A stretch of 57,942 bases of DNA from an uncultured Chloroflexales bacterium (GCA_937918935.1 CAKZSI010000068.1:1-57942); one strand, 5' to 3'. Counted from the first letter of the stretch, positions 5,665 to 15,089 are shown. Numbers and translations: made by a program. Notes: generated from the letters alone by a model not told the origin.

Positions 5665-8487
5665 CTATCCGGCGTCCAGAAAGCGGGCCGCCAGGGCCGG
5701 CAGTTGCTTCAGCGGGCCGGTGCGAACCCGGGTTGGGGGAAGCGAGGCCAGGAACTGCTGGCCATAGCGCTTGGTCAGCAGGCGCCGGTCGAGGCAGACG
5801 ACGATGCCCCGGTCCTCGGCACTGCGGATCAGGCGCCCGAAGCCTTGCTTGAAGCGCAGGATGCTCTGCGGCACGGCGTATTCGGCGAAGGGGTCGGCGC
5901 AACGTTCGCTCCGCGCGGCGAAGATCGGGTCGCTGGGCACGCTGAAGGGTAATTTGGCGATCACCAGCACCGAGAGGGCCTCGCCAACCACGTCCACCCC
6001 CTCCCAGAAACTGGTTGTTCCCAGCAATACGGTGCGCGGCGAGTCTTTGAAGCGTTCGAGCAAGGCGCGCCGGCTGCCGTCGATCCCCTGGCCGAGCACG
6101 GCAATCTCGTGCTCCTCCAGGGGTTCCTGGATGGCGGCGTAGGTCTGCTTGAGGGCCCCGTTGGCAGTGAAGAGGGCCAGGGTGCGCCCGCCAGCGGCAA
6201 CGCACAACTCGATCAGCGTCTGCTCCACGGCCTGCTGGTAGCCGCGCTGGTTCGGCTCAGGAATGTCGTCGGGGATGTACACCAGGGCCTGGCGCTGGTA
6301 ATCGAAGGGCGACTCGATCAGCAGTTCTTCGGCCTCGGGCAGCCCGATCCGGCTGCTCACGAAGGCGAAAGAGCCTTCGATCGTCAGGGTCGCCGAGGCC
6401 AGGACGCTGGTCTGCTTCTGCGCGAAGAGTTGGGCCCTCAGGATCTCGGCGACGCTCAGGGGCGCGGCGGTGAGCGTGAGGGTGTCGCGCAGACGCTCGT
6501 GGGTGAGCCAGGCGATGCTCTCCTCGTCGCCGAAGATGATGTGCCCGGTGCGCACTCGGGCGTCGGTGGCGAAGCGGTGCAGGTACTCGGCCCGCAGGAG
6601 TAGTTCGTCGTACCCGGGCAGGTCCTCCGGCGCCAGCTCGCGCAGCAGGCTCTCGAGCTTGCCGAGCGCGTCGCCGATCACGGTGAGTATGTCGGTGAGA
6701 TTGGCCCAGGCCGCTTCAATCTCCTGCCAGACGGGGCGCCGGCGCACCTGCTGCGTAATGCGCAGGCGCGGGTCGTACTGTGTCTCGGCGCTTTCGCCGG
6801 CCATGAAGGCGCTCAGGCGGTTGAAGCAGTCGTAGACGGCGGCGCGGGCGCGATCGAGGGTCGGACGCAGGTGCAGGGCGATCTGTTCGACCTGGTGGTG
6901 AACGCGCTCATCGGCGAGGCCCTCGCGCAGGCGGGCAGGCAGGTCGGCAAGCAGGCCGCTGACCAGTTGGGCCCCGCCTTCCAGGAAGATGTCGTCGAGA
7001 AAGGTCAGCAGGGCGGCCTGGTCAATGCTGAAGCTGAGTTGATCGGTGGCGACATCTTCCAGGTTGTGGGCCTCGTCAATGATCAGGTGATCGTAGGGCG
7101 GCAGCACATTCGTCTGTGCAGCCAGATCGGCAATCAGCAGGGCGTGGTTGACCACGACGATATGCGCGGCCTCGGCCATGCGGCGGGCCTTGAAGAAGAA
7201 ACACTGGCGGAAATGGGCGCAGCGGGGGCCGGTGCAGGTCTCGGGCGTGACGTTGATGCGGCCCCAGGCGGCGTTTTCGCGTTCCACCAGCAGCAACTCG
7301 GCCCGGTCGCCGGCGCCGGTGGTGGGCAGCCAGAGTTGCACCTTGAGCAGCGCGCGCACCTCGTCGGGGGCGAGGTTCTCGTGTCGGCGCAGTTCGTGGT
7401 AGCGTTTGAGGCACAGGTAGTTGCCCCGACCCTTGAGCAAGGCCGCGGTGAAGGGCGGATCGTGGCGCGCGCCGGCGCGGCCATTGGCGCTGGCGGCCAT
7501 GATCCGCTGCAAGGCGGGGATATCCTTGAAAAAGAGTTGATCCTGGAGATTGATCGTATTGGTTGAGATCACCACCCGTTCGCCGCGGGTGGCGGCAAAG
7601 AACGCCGCGGGGGCCAGATAGGCCAGGCTCTTGCCCGTGCCGGTGCCGGCCTCGACCAGCAGCGCGTTGCCCTGGTTAAAGGCTCGCGCCACCGCACGGG
7701 CCATCTCCACCTGCGAGGATCGCGGTTCGTAGCCCGGGAAGTGCTGGCCCAGGGGGCCAGCGGGGGCGAAGAAGGCGGTGATCTGGTCAATATCCAGCGG
7801 GCGTGCATTCCCGGTGGGCCTGAGGGGCGCAGGCTCGTCGGCGGCCCCGCGCTCCTGGCGGGCGTCGCGGGGCGCGTCGCTGAAGGCGTGCTTCATGCGC
7901 TCGCGTAGCGCCTCCACGAAGAGATCGCGCATAGGGAAGGCCACCTGCCCGGTCAGCCGCACGATCTCGCTGAGGTCATCGAGTTCGAGGGCAATGATGC
8001 GCTGGAGCAGGCGGGTGAAGACCTGCGCCGCGACCAGGGCGTCGTTGAGGGCACGGTGATCCTCGGGGTGAGGGATACCCAGGTGGTCGGCCAGGGCGCC
8101 GAGGCGGTAGATCGGCGCCTGCGGCACCAGCAAGGTCGCCAGTTCAAACGTATCGTAGACCGGCTGAGCGAAGTTCATCCCCTGGGCGCGGAGCATGCCC
8201 AGGTCAAAGTTCACCGAGTGCCCAACAATTGGATGGCTGCCAATGAAGCGGGCCAGGTCGGCGCCGATGGCATTGAAGCGGGGGGCGCGGGCCAGATGTT
8301 CGGCAGTGATGCCGGTGAGACGGGTGATCTTGAGGGGTAGCGACTGGCGGGGGCGCACGAACTGGCTGTAGGTCTCCAGCACCTCATCGCCCCGAAAGCG
8401 GACGGCGGCAACCTCGATGATCTCGTCCACCCCGGCGACCAGGCCGGTGGTCTCGACATCGAGGGCAACGTAGATGCGATCATTCAT
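5665..8487 (-). CDS. dinG: DnaQ-like exonuclease fused to DinG-family helicase
   Basis: A two-domain protein of 940 residues. Residues 1-170 are a DEDD 3'-5' exonuclease: DVE at 10-12, GHSVNFD near 90 and HRALND near 145. Residues about 250-940 are an XPD/DinG-type 5'-3' DNA helicase. Walker A (EAGTGTGKS) is at 279-287 and DEAH at 471-474. The four cysteines of the iron-sulfur cluster are near 359, 418, 423 and 429. Helicase motif FWEGVD is in the C-terminal half. The Gram-positive DinG family has the same exonuclease fusion. The role is probably DNA repair or R-loop removal. ATG 8487 is used because the open frame upstream is translated repeat sequence. Confidence 0.93.
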   Translation of the reverse strand: MNDRIYVALDVETTGLVAGVDEIIEVAAVRFRGDEVLETYSQFVRPRQSLPLKITRLTGITAEHLARAPRFNAIGADLARFIGSHPIVGHSVNFDLGMLRAQGMNFAQPVYDTFELATLLVPQAPIYRLGALADHLGIPHPEDHRALNDALVAAQVFTRLLQRIIALELDDLSEIVRLTGQVAFPMRDLFVEALRERMKHAFSDAPRDARQERGAADEPAPLRPTGNARPLDIDQITAFFAPAGPLGQHFPGYEPRSSQVEMARAVARAFNQGNALLVEAGTGTGKSLAYLAPAAFFAATRGERVVISTNTINLQDQLFFKDIPALQRIMAASANGRAGARHDPPFTAALLKGRGNYLCLKRYHELRRHENLAPDEVRALLKVQLWLPTTGAGDRAELLLVERENAAWGRINVTPETCTGPRCAHFRQCFFFKARRMAEAAHIVVVNHALLIADLAAQTNVLPPYDHLIIDEAHNLEDVATDQLSFSIDQAALLTFLDDIFLEGGAQLVSGLLADLPARLREGLADERVHHQVEQIALHLRPTLDRARAAVYDCFNRLSAFMAGESAETQYDPRLRITQQVRRRPVWQEIEAAWANLTDILTVIGDALGKLESLLRELAPEDLPGYDELLLRAEYLHRFATDARVRTGHIIFGDEESIAWLTHERLRDTLTLTAAPLSVAEILRAQLFAQKQTSVLASATLTIEGSFAFVSSRIGLPEAEELLIESPFDYQRQALVYIPDDIPEPNQRGYQQAVEQTLIELCVAAGGRTLALFTANGALKQTYAAIQEPLEEHEIAVLGQGIDGSRRALLERFKDSPRTVLLGTTSFWEGVDVVGEALSVLVIAKLPFSVPSDPIFAARSERCADPFAEYAVPQSILRFKQGFGRLIRSAEDRGIVVCLDRRLLTKRYGQQFLASLPPTRVRTGPLKQLPALAARFLDAG

Positions 8488-8560
8488 GTGTTTCGTGCGG
8501 CGAAGACCGCGCCAGGGGTGAACATGGACATGCTGTCGCTGCACGGCCTTCCCATTGGGC

Positions 8561-8595
8561 AGGGGTATGGGGAAACCTGGTTTCCCCATACCCCT
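8561..8595. repeat. Family A palindrome copy (17-bp arms)
   Basis: AGGGGTATGGGGAAACC, a single T and the exact complement. This is the longest perfect copy in the window. It lies in the 5' leader of the DinG transcript and, read through, produces a false MGKPGFP-like N-terminus. Confidence 0.92.
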
Positions 8596-8618
8596 TTGAC
8601 TGGCAGCCAATGGGCTGC

Positions 8619-8647
8619 ATTATACCCGATTGCGGCGGATCTGACAG
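8619..8647 (-). promoter_or_regulatory. Promoter of the exonuclease-DinG gene
   Basis: On the minus strand, CTGTCA (8647-8642), a 17-bp spacer and consensus TATAAT (8624-8619). The family A palindrome would be transcribed about 25 bases downstream of the start site. Confidence 0.75.
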
Positions 8648-8661
8648 GCCATCCTCGCTGA

Positions 8662-8690
8662 TTGCAAGAAACGCCCTCCATCGGTATAAT
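8662..8690 (+). promoter_or_regulatory. Promoter of the HAAT transporter cluster
   Basis: TTGCAA (8662-8667), a 17-bp spacer and TATAAT (8685-8690). Transcription would begin near 8697, and livG starts at 8754. It is divergent from the DinG promoter, with the two -35 boxes 14 bp apart. Confidence 0.85.
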
Positions 8691-8753
8691 ACGGTTAATC
8701 CCCACGACATCCAGACCAGGCTCGCCCGGCGTCAGGGCGGCGGGAGCAGCACG

Positions 8754-9554
8754 ATGGCAGGCAGCAACGGCGCCACCTTGCCGGATCCGCAGATGGAGAT
8801 AGACGGCGTGAGCCTGAGCTTCGGCGGGGTTCGCGCCCTGACCAATGTTCGTTTCAATATCTACCCCGGCACAATCCAGGCGATCATCGGCCCGAACGGC
8901 GCCGGCAAGACCAGCCTTCTGAACTGCATCAGCGGCCTCTACAAACCGCAGCAGGGCCAGATCCGCTTCGAGGGCCGGAACCTCATCGGCCTCGCCCCCC
9001 ACCAGATCGCCCGCCTGGGCATCGCCCGCTCGTTCCAGAATATTGAACTGTTCCGCCACATGACCGTGGTGGATAACCTGATGCTCGGTCGCCACGTGCA
9101 TATGCGGGGCGGCGTGTTGAGCGGCGGACTGTACTGGGGCCGGGCCCAGCGCGAGGAGATCGCTCACCGTGAGGCGGTCGAGCAGGTGATTGACCTGCTG
9201 GAGATCCAGGCCATTCGCAAGAAGGTGGTCGGCGCGCTGCCCTATGGTCTCCAGAAGCGGGTTGAGTTGGGGCGTGCCCTGGCTATGGCCCCGCGCCTGC
9301 TGCTGCTCGATGAGCCGATGGCCGGCATGAACAGCGAGGAAAAAGAGGACATGGCCCGCTTTATCCTCGACATCAGCGAAGAGCAGCGCACGACCATCGT
9401 GCTGATCGAGCACGATATGGGAGTGGTGATGGATATCAGCGATAACGTGGCCGTGCTCGAGTTCGGCCAGTTGATCGCCTACGGCACACCCGCCGAGGTC
9501 AAGGCCGACCCGAAGGTGATTGACGCCTACCTGGGGCGTGAGCACGCGGCGTGA
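8754..9554 (+). CDS. livG: HAAT-type ABC transporter ATP-binding protein
   Basis: A cytoplasmic ATPase of 266 residues of the LivG type. Walker A is GPNGAGKTS, the Q-loop region is ARSFQNIELF, and Walker B is LLLLDEPMAG. The H-loop is IEHDMGVVM. The signature helix is YGLQKRVELGRAL instead of the usual LSGGQ, as is common in LivG proteins. A long LivG-type insertion (VHMRGGVLSGG..) follows the Q-loop. ATG 8754 has GGGAG upstream. It is the first gene of the cluster, next to an acyl-CoA synthetase, so the natural substrate may not be a branched-chain amino acid. Confidence 0.93.
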   Translation: MAGSNGATLPDPQMEIDGVSLSFGGVRALTNVRFNIYPGTIQAIIGPNGAGKTSLLNCISGLYKPQQGQIRFEGRNLIGLAPHQIARLGIARSFQNIELFRHMTVVDNLMLGRHVHMRGGVLSGGLYWGRAQREEIAHREAVEQVIDLLEIQAIRKKVVGALPYGLQKRVELGRALAMAPRLLLLDEPMAGMNSEEKEDMARFILDISEEQRTTIVLIEHDMGVVMDISDNVAVLEFGQLIAYGTPAEVKADPKVIDAYLGREHAA

Positions 9555-9643
9555 GCCGGGTAGAAGGGTCTGGCGCCGCCAATCCTTTAGCCCTGGCTTG
9601 ATTTGGATGATACTTGCATAGTACCGTAAAGGCGCGGTTAATT

Positions 9644-11587
9644 ATGAGTGATTGGACCCTTCCCCGTCTGTTGATGCACAAGGCCGACACCCTGGGCGAC
9701 AAGGTTGCCCTGCGCGAGAAGGACTTCGGCATCTGGCAGACCGTGACGTGGCGCCAGTTCGCCGACCACGTGCGGGCGTTCGCAATGGGCCTGCGTGCCC
9801 TTGGCCTGCAACGGGGCGACAAGGTGGCGATCATTGGCGATAATCGCCCGGAGTGGCTCTACGCCGAACTGGCCGCCCAGGCCGTCGGCGGGGCCTCGGT
9901 GGGTGTGTACCAGGACTCGGTGGCCAGTGAGGTAAAGTACGTGCTGCAGGCCGCCGAGGCGCGGGTGATTGTGGTCGAGGACCAGGAGCAGGTTGATAAG
10001 ATCATCGAGATCTGGCCCGAACTGCCCAACGTGCTCAAGGTGATCTACTACGAGCCCAAGGGCATGCGGGGCTACCGCGAACCTTACCTGGCCCATTTCC
10101 CCGACATCGAGGAGCTTGGACGGGCCTACGACAGCGCCCATCCGGGGCTGTTCGAGGCCGAACTGGCCCGGGGCCAGCCGGACGATGTGGCCATCCTCTC
10201 CACCACCTCGGGCACCACCGGCACGCCTAAACTGGCTATGCTGACCCATCGCAACCTGATCAGCCAGGGCGCCGGGTTGCTGGCAGTTGATCCGCTGGGG
10301 CCGGACGATGAGTTCGTGAGCTTCCTGCCCCTGGCCTGGGTCGGCGAGCAGATGATCACCGTCGCCGCCGGTCTGCAGTGCGGGTTCACCATCAACTTCC
10401 CCGAATCGTCCAGCACGGTGCAGGAGAACATCCGCGAGATCGGCCCGCGGGTGATGTTTTCACCCCCGCGCATCTGGGAGAACATGCTCTCGCAGGTGCA
10501 GGTGAAGATCCAGGACACCACACGGCTCAAACGGGCCATGTATGAGTGGGCCATGCGCCAGGGCTACGCCATGGCCGACGCCCGCTTCAGCGGCAAGGAT
10601 CCCGGCCTGCTGGTGCGCCTGCAGTACGGCCTGGCGCGTCTGTGCGTCTTCGAGCCGCTGAAGGATCAATTGGGGCTGCGCTTTCTCAAGCGGGCCTATA
10701 CCGGCGGCGCGGCCCTCGGTCCAGACGTGTTCCGCTTCTACCACGCCCTCGGCGTCAATCTGAAGCAGGTCTACGGCCAGACTGAGAGCTCCGGCCTGAG
10801 CGTGATCCACCGCGACGGGCAGATCAAGTTTCAGACCGTGGGCACGCCGCTGCCCAACACCGAGATCCGCATCGCCGACAGCGGCGAGATCCTGGTCAAG
10901 AGTCCCTCCGTCTTCATCGGCTACTACAAGAACCCCGAGGCGACCGCCGAGACCCTGGTTGATGGCTGGCTCCACAGCGGCGACGCGGGCTACTTCGACG
11001 AAGACGGGCAACTGATCGTCATTGACCGGGCCAAGGACGTGATGACCCTCCACGACGGCACGAAGTTCTCGCCCCAGTTTATCGAGAACAAGCTGAAGTT
11101 CAGTCCCTTCATCAAGGAGGCGGTGGTCTTCGGCGGCGACTGGCCCTTCGTCACGGCGATGATCAACATTGACTTCGGCAACGTGGGCAAGTGGGCCGAA
11201 AGCCGGCAGATCTCCTACACTACCTACACCGACCTGGCCCAGAAGCCACAGGTCTACGCCCTCATCCGCCGCGATGTTGAGCGCACCAACGCCGATCTGC
11301 CCCCGGCGGCGCGGATCAGACGCTTTCTCTTGCTGCACAAAGAGCTTGACGCCGACGACGGAGAGCTGACCCGCACGCGCAAGGTGCGCCGGCGCCTGGT
11401 GGCCCGGCGTTACGAAGAGATCGTGGACGCGCTCTACGGCGACCAGAGTGAACTGGAGTTGGAGACAACCATCACCTACCAGGACGGGCGCACGGCGCTG
11501 ATCAAGACGCGGCTGCGGGTCGAGGAGATGGAGGCGCCCCCCGCGCCCGCCAGCGAGCGCCAGCCGGCGCGGATGGCCGTGCGTTAA
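9644..11587 (+). CDS. AMP-forming long-chain acyl-CoA synthetase
   Basis: An ANL-superfamily enzyme of 647 residues that activates a carboxylic acid to an acyl-CoA using ATP. Motif A3 is STTSGTTGTPK near 185, followed by YGQTE and, in the last third, WLHSGDAGYFDEDG and DRAKD. The catalytic-lysine region (TRTRKVRRRLVARRY) lies near the C terminus. The length and the FSPPRIWE segment match the long-chain FadD15-like family. ATG 9644 is used; an upstream TTG at 9614 is possible. It sits between livG and livH, so it probably activates the acid that the transporter brings in. Confidence 0.9.
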   Translation: MSDWTLPRLLMHKADTLGDKVALREKDFGIWQTVTWRQFADHVRAFAMGLRALGLQRGDKVAIIGDNRPEWLYAELAAQAVGGASVGVYQDSVASEVKYVLQAAEARVIVVEDQEQVDKIIEIWPELPNVLKVIYYEPKGMRGYREPYLAHFPDIEELGRAYDSAHPGLFEAELARGQPDDVAILSTTSGTTGTPKLAMLTHRNLISQGAGLLAVDPLGPDDEFVSFLPLAWVGEQMITVAAGLQCGFTINFPESSSTVQENIREIGPRVMFSPPRIWENMLSQVQVKIQDTTRLKRAMYEWAMRQGYAMADARFSGKDPGLLVRLQYGLARLCVFEPLKDQLGLRFLKRAYTGGAALGPDVFRFYHALGVNLKQVYGQTESSGLSVIHRDGQIKFQTVGTPLPNTEIRIADSGEILVKSPSVFIGYYKNPEATAETLVDGWLHSGDAGYFDEDGQLIVIDRAKDVMTLHDGTKFSPQFIENKLKFSPFIKEAVVFGGDWPFVTAMINIDFGNVGKWAESRQISYTTYTDLAQKPQVYALIRRDVERTNADLPPAARIRRFLLLHKELDADDGELTRTRKVRRRLVARRYEEIVDALYGDQSELELETTITYQDGRTALIKTRLRVEEMEAPPAPASERQPARMAVR

Positions 11588-11629
11588 AGCCGGGCTGGCG
11601 TTTGAGGCGTCCCTTCCTGATGCGAGGGT

Positions 11630-11710
11630 CCAGGAGAGCGAAGCCCTTCCAGATCGTCATCAGTTAACCTGGTTGTCTGCGTGGGCCGGGAGGGCAAGGC
11701 CCTTCCACAA
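11630..11710. repeat. Two family B hairpins before livH
   Basis: GAGAGCGAAGCCCTTCC near 11635 and GGGAGGGCAAGGCCCTTCC near 11690 lie in the 148-bp gap between the synthetase and livH. They are imperfect copies of the GGGAGGGC-NNN-GCCCTCCC hairpin. Confidence 0.6.
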
Positions 11711-11735
11711 TGCCACCGCTTCTTCCGAGGAGCTT

Positions 11736-12617
11736 ATGGAGAAACTCGTCCAACTCACGATGAGCGGGGTCGCCAACGGAGCGATCTTCGCTCTGGTGGC
11801 TCTGGGCTTTGTGCTGATCTACAAGAGCAGCGACGTGATCAACTTCGCCCAGGGTGAACTGCTGCTGATCGGCGCCTACCTGACCTACATGACCGTCGAG
11901 CAGATCGGCCTCTGGTGGCCCGCCGGCGTGGTCGTGGCGGTGCTGCTGGCTGCGGTCGTCGGCGTGCTCATCGAAACCCTGGTGCTGCGCCCGCTGATCG
12001 GCGAGCCGGCGATTTCGGTGATCATGGTGACCATCGGCCTCTCATCGTTGCTCCGGGCGATCGTCGGAGCGATCTGGGGGGTGACGCCGCGCCCGGCGCC
12101 CCAGTTTCTGCCGCGCGATACGATGACGATCTTCGGCGCCAGCGTGGGAGTGGACAAGATCTGGGCCATTTTTCTGGCCCTGGTGCTCTTCGCCCTGTTG
12201 ACGCTCTTCTTCCGCTTCAGCCGCGAGGGGATCGCCATGCGCGCCGTGGCCGATGACCAGCAGGCCGCGCTGAGCATGGGCATCAGCGTGAAGCGGGTCT
12301 GGGCGGTGGCCTGGGCCATCGCCGCGGTGACGGCGGCGGTGGGCGGCATTTTGCTGATGAGCATCTTCGGCGGCGTGTCCGGCTCGATCGCCCGCGTGGG
12401 GTTGCTGGTCTTCCCGGTGGTGATCCTGGGGGGCCTCGACAGTATCCCCGGGGCGATCATCGGCGGGCTGATCATCGGGTTGCTGCAGTCCTACGCCGGG
12501 GGCTACCTGCCGCCCGACCTGGGGATGGGCGAGGTGGTTCCGTTCATCATTCTGCTGCTGATCCTGCTCGTGCGCCCCTACGGGCTCTTCGGCCAGCGGT
12601 TCATCGAGCGAGTGTAG
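11736..12617 (+). CDS. livH: HAAT-type ABC transporter permease LivH
   Basis: An inner-membrane permease of 293 residues with about eight membrane helices. The N-terminal segment SGVANGAIFALVALGFVLIY and the motif FAQGELLLIGAY (about 39-50) are typical of LivH. The EAA-like cytoplasmic loop REGIAMRAVADDQQAALSMG lies around residue 180, and VILGGLDSIPGAIIGG follows. ATG 11736 is preceded by GAGGAG. The spacing of 15 bp to livM supports one transcript and one heterodimeric channel. Confidence 0.94.
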   Translation: MEKLVQLTMSGVANGAIFALVALGFVLIYKSSDVINFAQGELLLIGAYLTYMTVEQIGLWWPAGVVVAVLLAAVVGVLIETLVLRPLIGEPAISVIMVTIGLSSLLRAIVGAIWGVTPRPAPQFLPRDTMTIFGASVGVDKIWAIFLALVLFALLTLFFRFSREGIAMRAVADDQQAALSMGISVKRVWAVAWAIAAVTAAVGGILLMSIFGGVSGSIARVGLLVFPVVILGGLDSIPGAIIGGLIIGLLQSYAGGYLPPDLGMGEVVPFIILLLILLVRPYGLFGQRFIERV

Positions 12618-12632
12618 AAGGGGCGCGCGCCT

Positions 12633-13691
12633 ATGCAAAGCGGGACGTTTCATACCACCTACGCGGCGGATATGGCCCTGCGGCCCTACTGGCCGCAGCG
12701 GCTGCGGATCGCTCTCGTGCTGGTGGCCGTGCTGGTCTTTCCATGGTTCGCCGACCGCTACTGGCTCAGCCTGGCCAATACGATCGCCATCGCTGCCATC
12801 GGGGCGATCGGGTTGAACATCCTCGTAGGTTATACCGGCCAGATCAGCATCGGGCAGGGCGGCTTCCTGGCGGTGGGGGCCTTCAGCGCCGGGCTGATGG
12901 CTGCCCGGCTCGATATGCCGATGTGGATCACGGTGCCGATCGCCAGCCTGTTTACGGCGGTTGTCGGGGCCTTCTTCGGGCTGCCCTCGCTGCGCCTCAA
13001 GGGCCTCTACCTGGCGATTGCCACCCTGGCGGCCCAGGAGATCATCACCTGGGTGCTGACCCACGGCAAACTCCTCGGCATCGGCGAGTCGCTCTCGATC
13101 CCTCGCGAAACCAGCAATATCTTCGGCATCTCCATGACGGCGATCGGCAACCCCGATTTCGCCTTCTACTGGGTGACGGTGGGCTCCCTCATCCTGACGG
13201 TGCTCTTCGTCAGCAACCTCTTCCGCAGCCGCGTGGGGCGGGCCTTCGTCGCCATTCGCGACCAGGACATCGCCGCCCAGGTGATCGGGGTGGACCTGTT
13301 TCGCTACAAGTTGCTGGCCTTTGCCACCTCGTCGTTCTTCGCCGGGTTGGCGGGGGCGCTGACCGCCCACTACCGCGGCATCATCTCGTGGGAACGTTTC
13401 ACCATTGACACCAGCATCCTCTACCTGGCGATGATCATCATCGGCGGGTTGGGCAGCGTCTCGGGATCGATCTACGGCGCAGCCTTCATCACCCTGCTGC
13501 CGGCGCTGCTCTCGAACCTGGCGCGCCTCCTCAGCGGCGCCGTGCCCCAGATCAACAGCTACCTGCCGTATATGCAGCAGGGCGCCTTCGGTCTGGCGAT
13601 CATCCTCTTCCTGATCTTCGAGCCGGAGGGGATCGTCAAGATGTGGCGCAACGTCAAGGATTACTTCCGGTTATGGCCGTTCAGTTATTAG
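12633..13691 (+). CDS. livM: HAAT-type ABC transporter permease LivM
   Basis: The second permease, 352 residues and about ten hydrophobic segments. The family motif GYTGQISIGQGGFLAVGAF lies at about 65-83. The cytoplasmic coupling loop GRAFVAIRDQDIAAQVIGVD is near 205-225, and IIGGLGSVSGSIYGAAF is near 265. An N-terminal extension of about 20 polar residues precedes the first helix. It ends 15 bp before the binding-protein gene. With LivH it would form the channel energised by LivG and LivF. Confidence 0.94.
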   Translation: MQSGTFHTTYAADMALRPYWPQRLRIALVLVAVLVFPWFADRYWLSLANTIAIAAIGAIGLNILVGYTGQISIGQGGFLAVGAFSAGLMAARLDMPMWITVPIASLFTAVVGAFFGLPSLRLKGLYLAIATLAAQEIITWVLTHGKLLGIGESLSIPRETSNIFGISMTAIGNPDFAFYWVTVGSLILTVLFVSNLFRSRVGRAFVAIRDQDIAAQVIGVDLFRYKLLAFATSSFFAGLAGALTAHYRGIISWERFTIDTSILYLAMIIIGGLGSVSGSIYGAAFITLLPALLSNLARLLSGAVPQINSYLPYMQQGAFGLAIILFLIFEPEGIVKMWRNVKDYFRLWPFSY

Positions 13692-13706
13692 ACCAAGGAG
13701 GACAGT

Positions 13707-14933
13707 ATGGGCAACGACCAACGACGGTTCGGCATGCTGGCACTGTTGCTGGCGCTGGCCCTGGCGCTGGCGGCGTGTGGTCAGCCGGCGCCAGGCACGG
13801 GCGGAACGACGGGCGCAACTCCAGCCCCGAGCGGCGAGCCGATCAAGATCGGCGCGATCTTCGACCTCACCGGCGCCACGGCGGACGTGGGAACCCCCTA
13901 TTCCAAGGGACAGATTGCCTACATTGAGTGGCGCAACGCCAACGGTGGCGTGGCCGGGCGCCCGCTGCAACTGATCAGCCAGGACTATGCCTATGAGGTG
14001 CCGCGCGCGGAAGAACTCTACACCCAGTTCGTCACCCAGGACGGGGTGGTGGTCTTCTCCGGCTGGGGCACGGGCGATACCGAGGCGCTCAAGGGCCGCA
14101 TCTCCGAGGACCAGATCCCCTTCATCTCGGCCTCCTACTCGGCGGAGCTTGCCGATCCGGCCAGGACGCCTTTCAACTTCCTGGTGGCCCCGACCTATTC
14201 CGACCAGATGATCATCGCCATGAAGTGGGCGCTGGAGGACTGGAAGGCCAAAGGCAATGCCGATGCGCCAAAGTTCGCCTACCTGTTCAACGATAGCCCC
14301 TTCGGACGCTCGCCCCTGGCCGATGGCACCGCCTTCGCTCAGGCCAGCGGCGTCGAGACGCCGCTCGAGGTGCCCTCGCCCCGCGGCGCCACCGACCTGA
14401 CGCCTCAGTTGACCCAGATCCGTGACTTCGGGGCCAACTACGTCTTTATGCAGAATGTCTCGACCCCCGCGGCCCTGGCGCTCAAGAACGCCAAAAGCCT
14501 GGGGCTGGACATTCAGTTCGTCTGCCTGAACTGGTGCGCCAATGAACTGTTGATCAAGCTCGCCGGCGCCGATGCCGAGGGTGTGGTCGGCGCCATTCCC
14601 TTCGATCCCGCCGCCGAGGGGGCCAAAGTGGCCCTGGAATATGCCAGAGAGAAGAGTATTGACTACGGCGGCGCCGATAGCACCTTCGTCCAGGGCTGGA
14701 CGGCCATGTCCATCCTGGTGAAGGGGATCGAGAAGACCCTGGCCGATGGCAAGGAACTGACCGGCGAGAATGTCAGGAACACGCTCCAGACTATGGGCGA
14801 GATCGACACCGGCGGCGTGACCCAGCCGATCGTCTTCACTGAAACCGACCATGCCGGCGCGAAGTCGCTGCGTATGTTCCGGGTCGAGAATGGCAAGTGG
14901 GTGGCGATCACTGACTTCATTTCGGCCAGGTAG
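13707..14933 (+). CDS. livK: HAAT-type substrate-binding lipoprotein
   Basis: A secreted lipoprotein of 408 residues. The N-terminal hydrophobic stretch ends in the lipobox LAAC with Cys24, so the protein should be anchored outside the membrane. A Gly/Thr/Pro-rich tether precedes the periplasmic-binding fold (IKIGAIFDLTGATADVG), the Peripla_BP_6 start. The segment NANGGVAGRPLQLISQDY matches the family. A strong AAGGAGG lies upstream of ATG 13707. LivK is the nearest named protein. The actual ligand is unknown, and the two ligase genes in the cluster suggest an organic acid. Confidence 0.9.
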   Translation: MGNDQRRFGMLALLLALALALAACGQPAPGTGGTTGATPAPSGEPIKIGAIFDLTGATADVGTPYSKGQIAYIEWRNANGGVAGRPLQLISQDYAYEVPRAEELYTQFVTQDGVVVFSGWGTGDTEALKGRISEDQIPFISASYSAELADPARTPFNFLVAPTYSDQMIIAMKWALEDWKAKGNADAPKFAYLFNDSPFGRSPLADGTAFAQASGVETPLEVPSPRGATDLTPQLTQIRDFGANYVFMQNVSTPAALALKNAKSLGLDIQFVCLNWCANELLIKLAGADAEGVVGAIPFDPAAEGAKVALEYAREKSIDYGGADSTFVQGWTAMSILVKGIEKTLADGKELTGENVRNTLQTMGEIDTGGVTQPIVFTETDHAGAKSLRMFRVENGKWVAITDFISAR

Positions 14934-14950
14934 AAGGCCACAGGTTGGTC

Positions 14951-14980
14951 GGCAGGGGCGAAACAACTTTCGCCCCTGCC
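14951..14980. repeat. 13-bp hairpin with CAAC loop after the binding-protein gene
   Basis: GGCAGGGGCGAAA and its exact complement around a CAAC tetraloop, 17 bp after the stop at 14933. There is no T-run. It may stabilise the mRNA of the highly expressed binding protein or partly terminate transcription. Confidence 0.75.
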
Positions 14981-15007
14981 GGCGTCCATCGCACTGGCCG
15001 GCAGGGG

Positions 15008-15032
15008 CGTGGAGAAACCCGGTTTCCCCACG
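15008..15032. repeat. Family A palindrome copy
   Basis: CGTGGAGAAACC, a single C, and GGTTTCCCCACG; one arm position is mismatched. It lies upstream of livF and produces a false MEKPGFP-like N-terminus if translated. Confidence 0.85.
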
Positions 15033-15089
15033 TTCCTTGTAACCGGTGTTGGGGCGCCTGACACCCCGGCGCGCAGGGGTAAAAAAATT

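Noticed and set aside
8561-8595. Ordinary rho-independent terminator
   Set aside because: Family A palindromes have no T-run on either strand and occur in leaders as well as after genes, so simple termination does not explain them.
9615-9640. Internal promoter before the acyl-CoA synthetase (TTGCAT with TTAATT 18 bp away)
   Set aside because: The -10 match is poor and the gene is close enough behind livG to be co-transcribed.
12042-13370. Open frame of 442 codons on the minus strand opposite livH/livM
   Set aside because: The protein is a low-complexity mix of His, Gln, Gly and Asp, typical of the reverse complement of membrane-protein genes.
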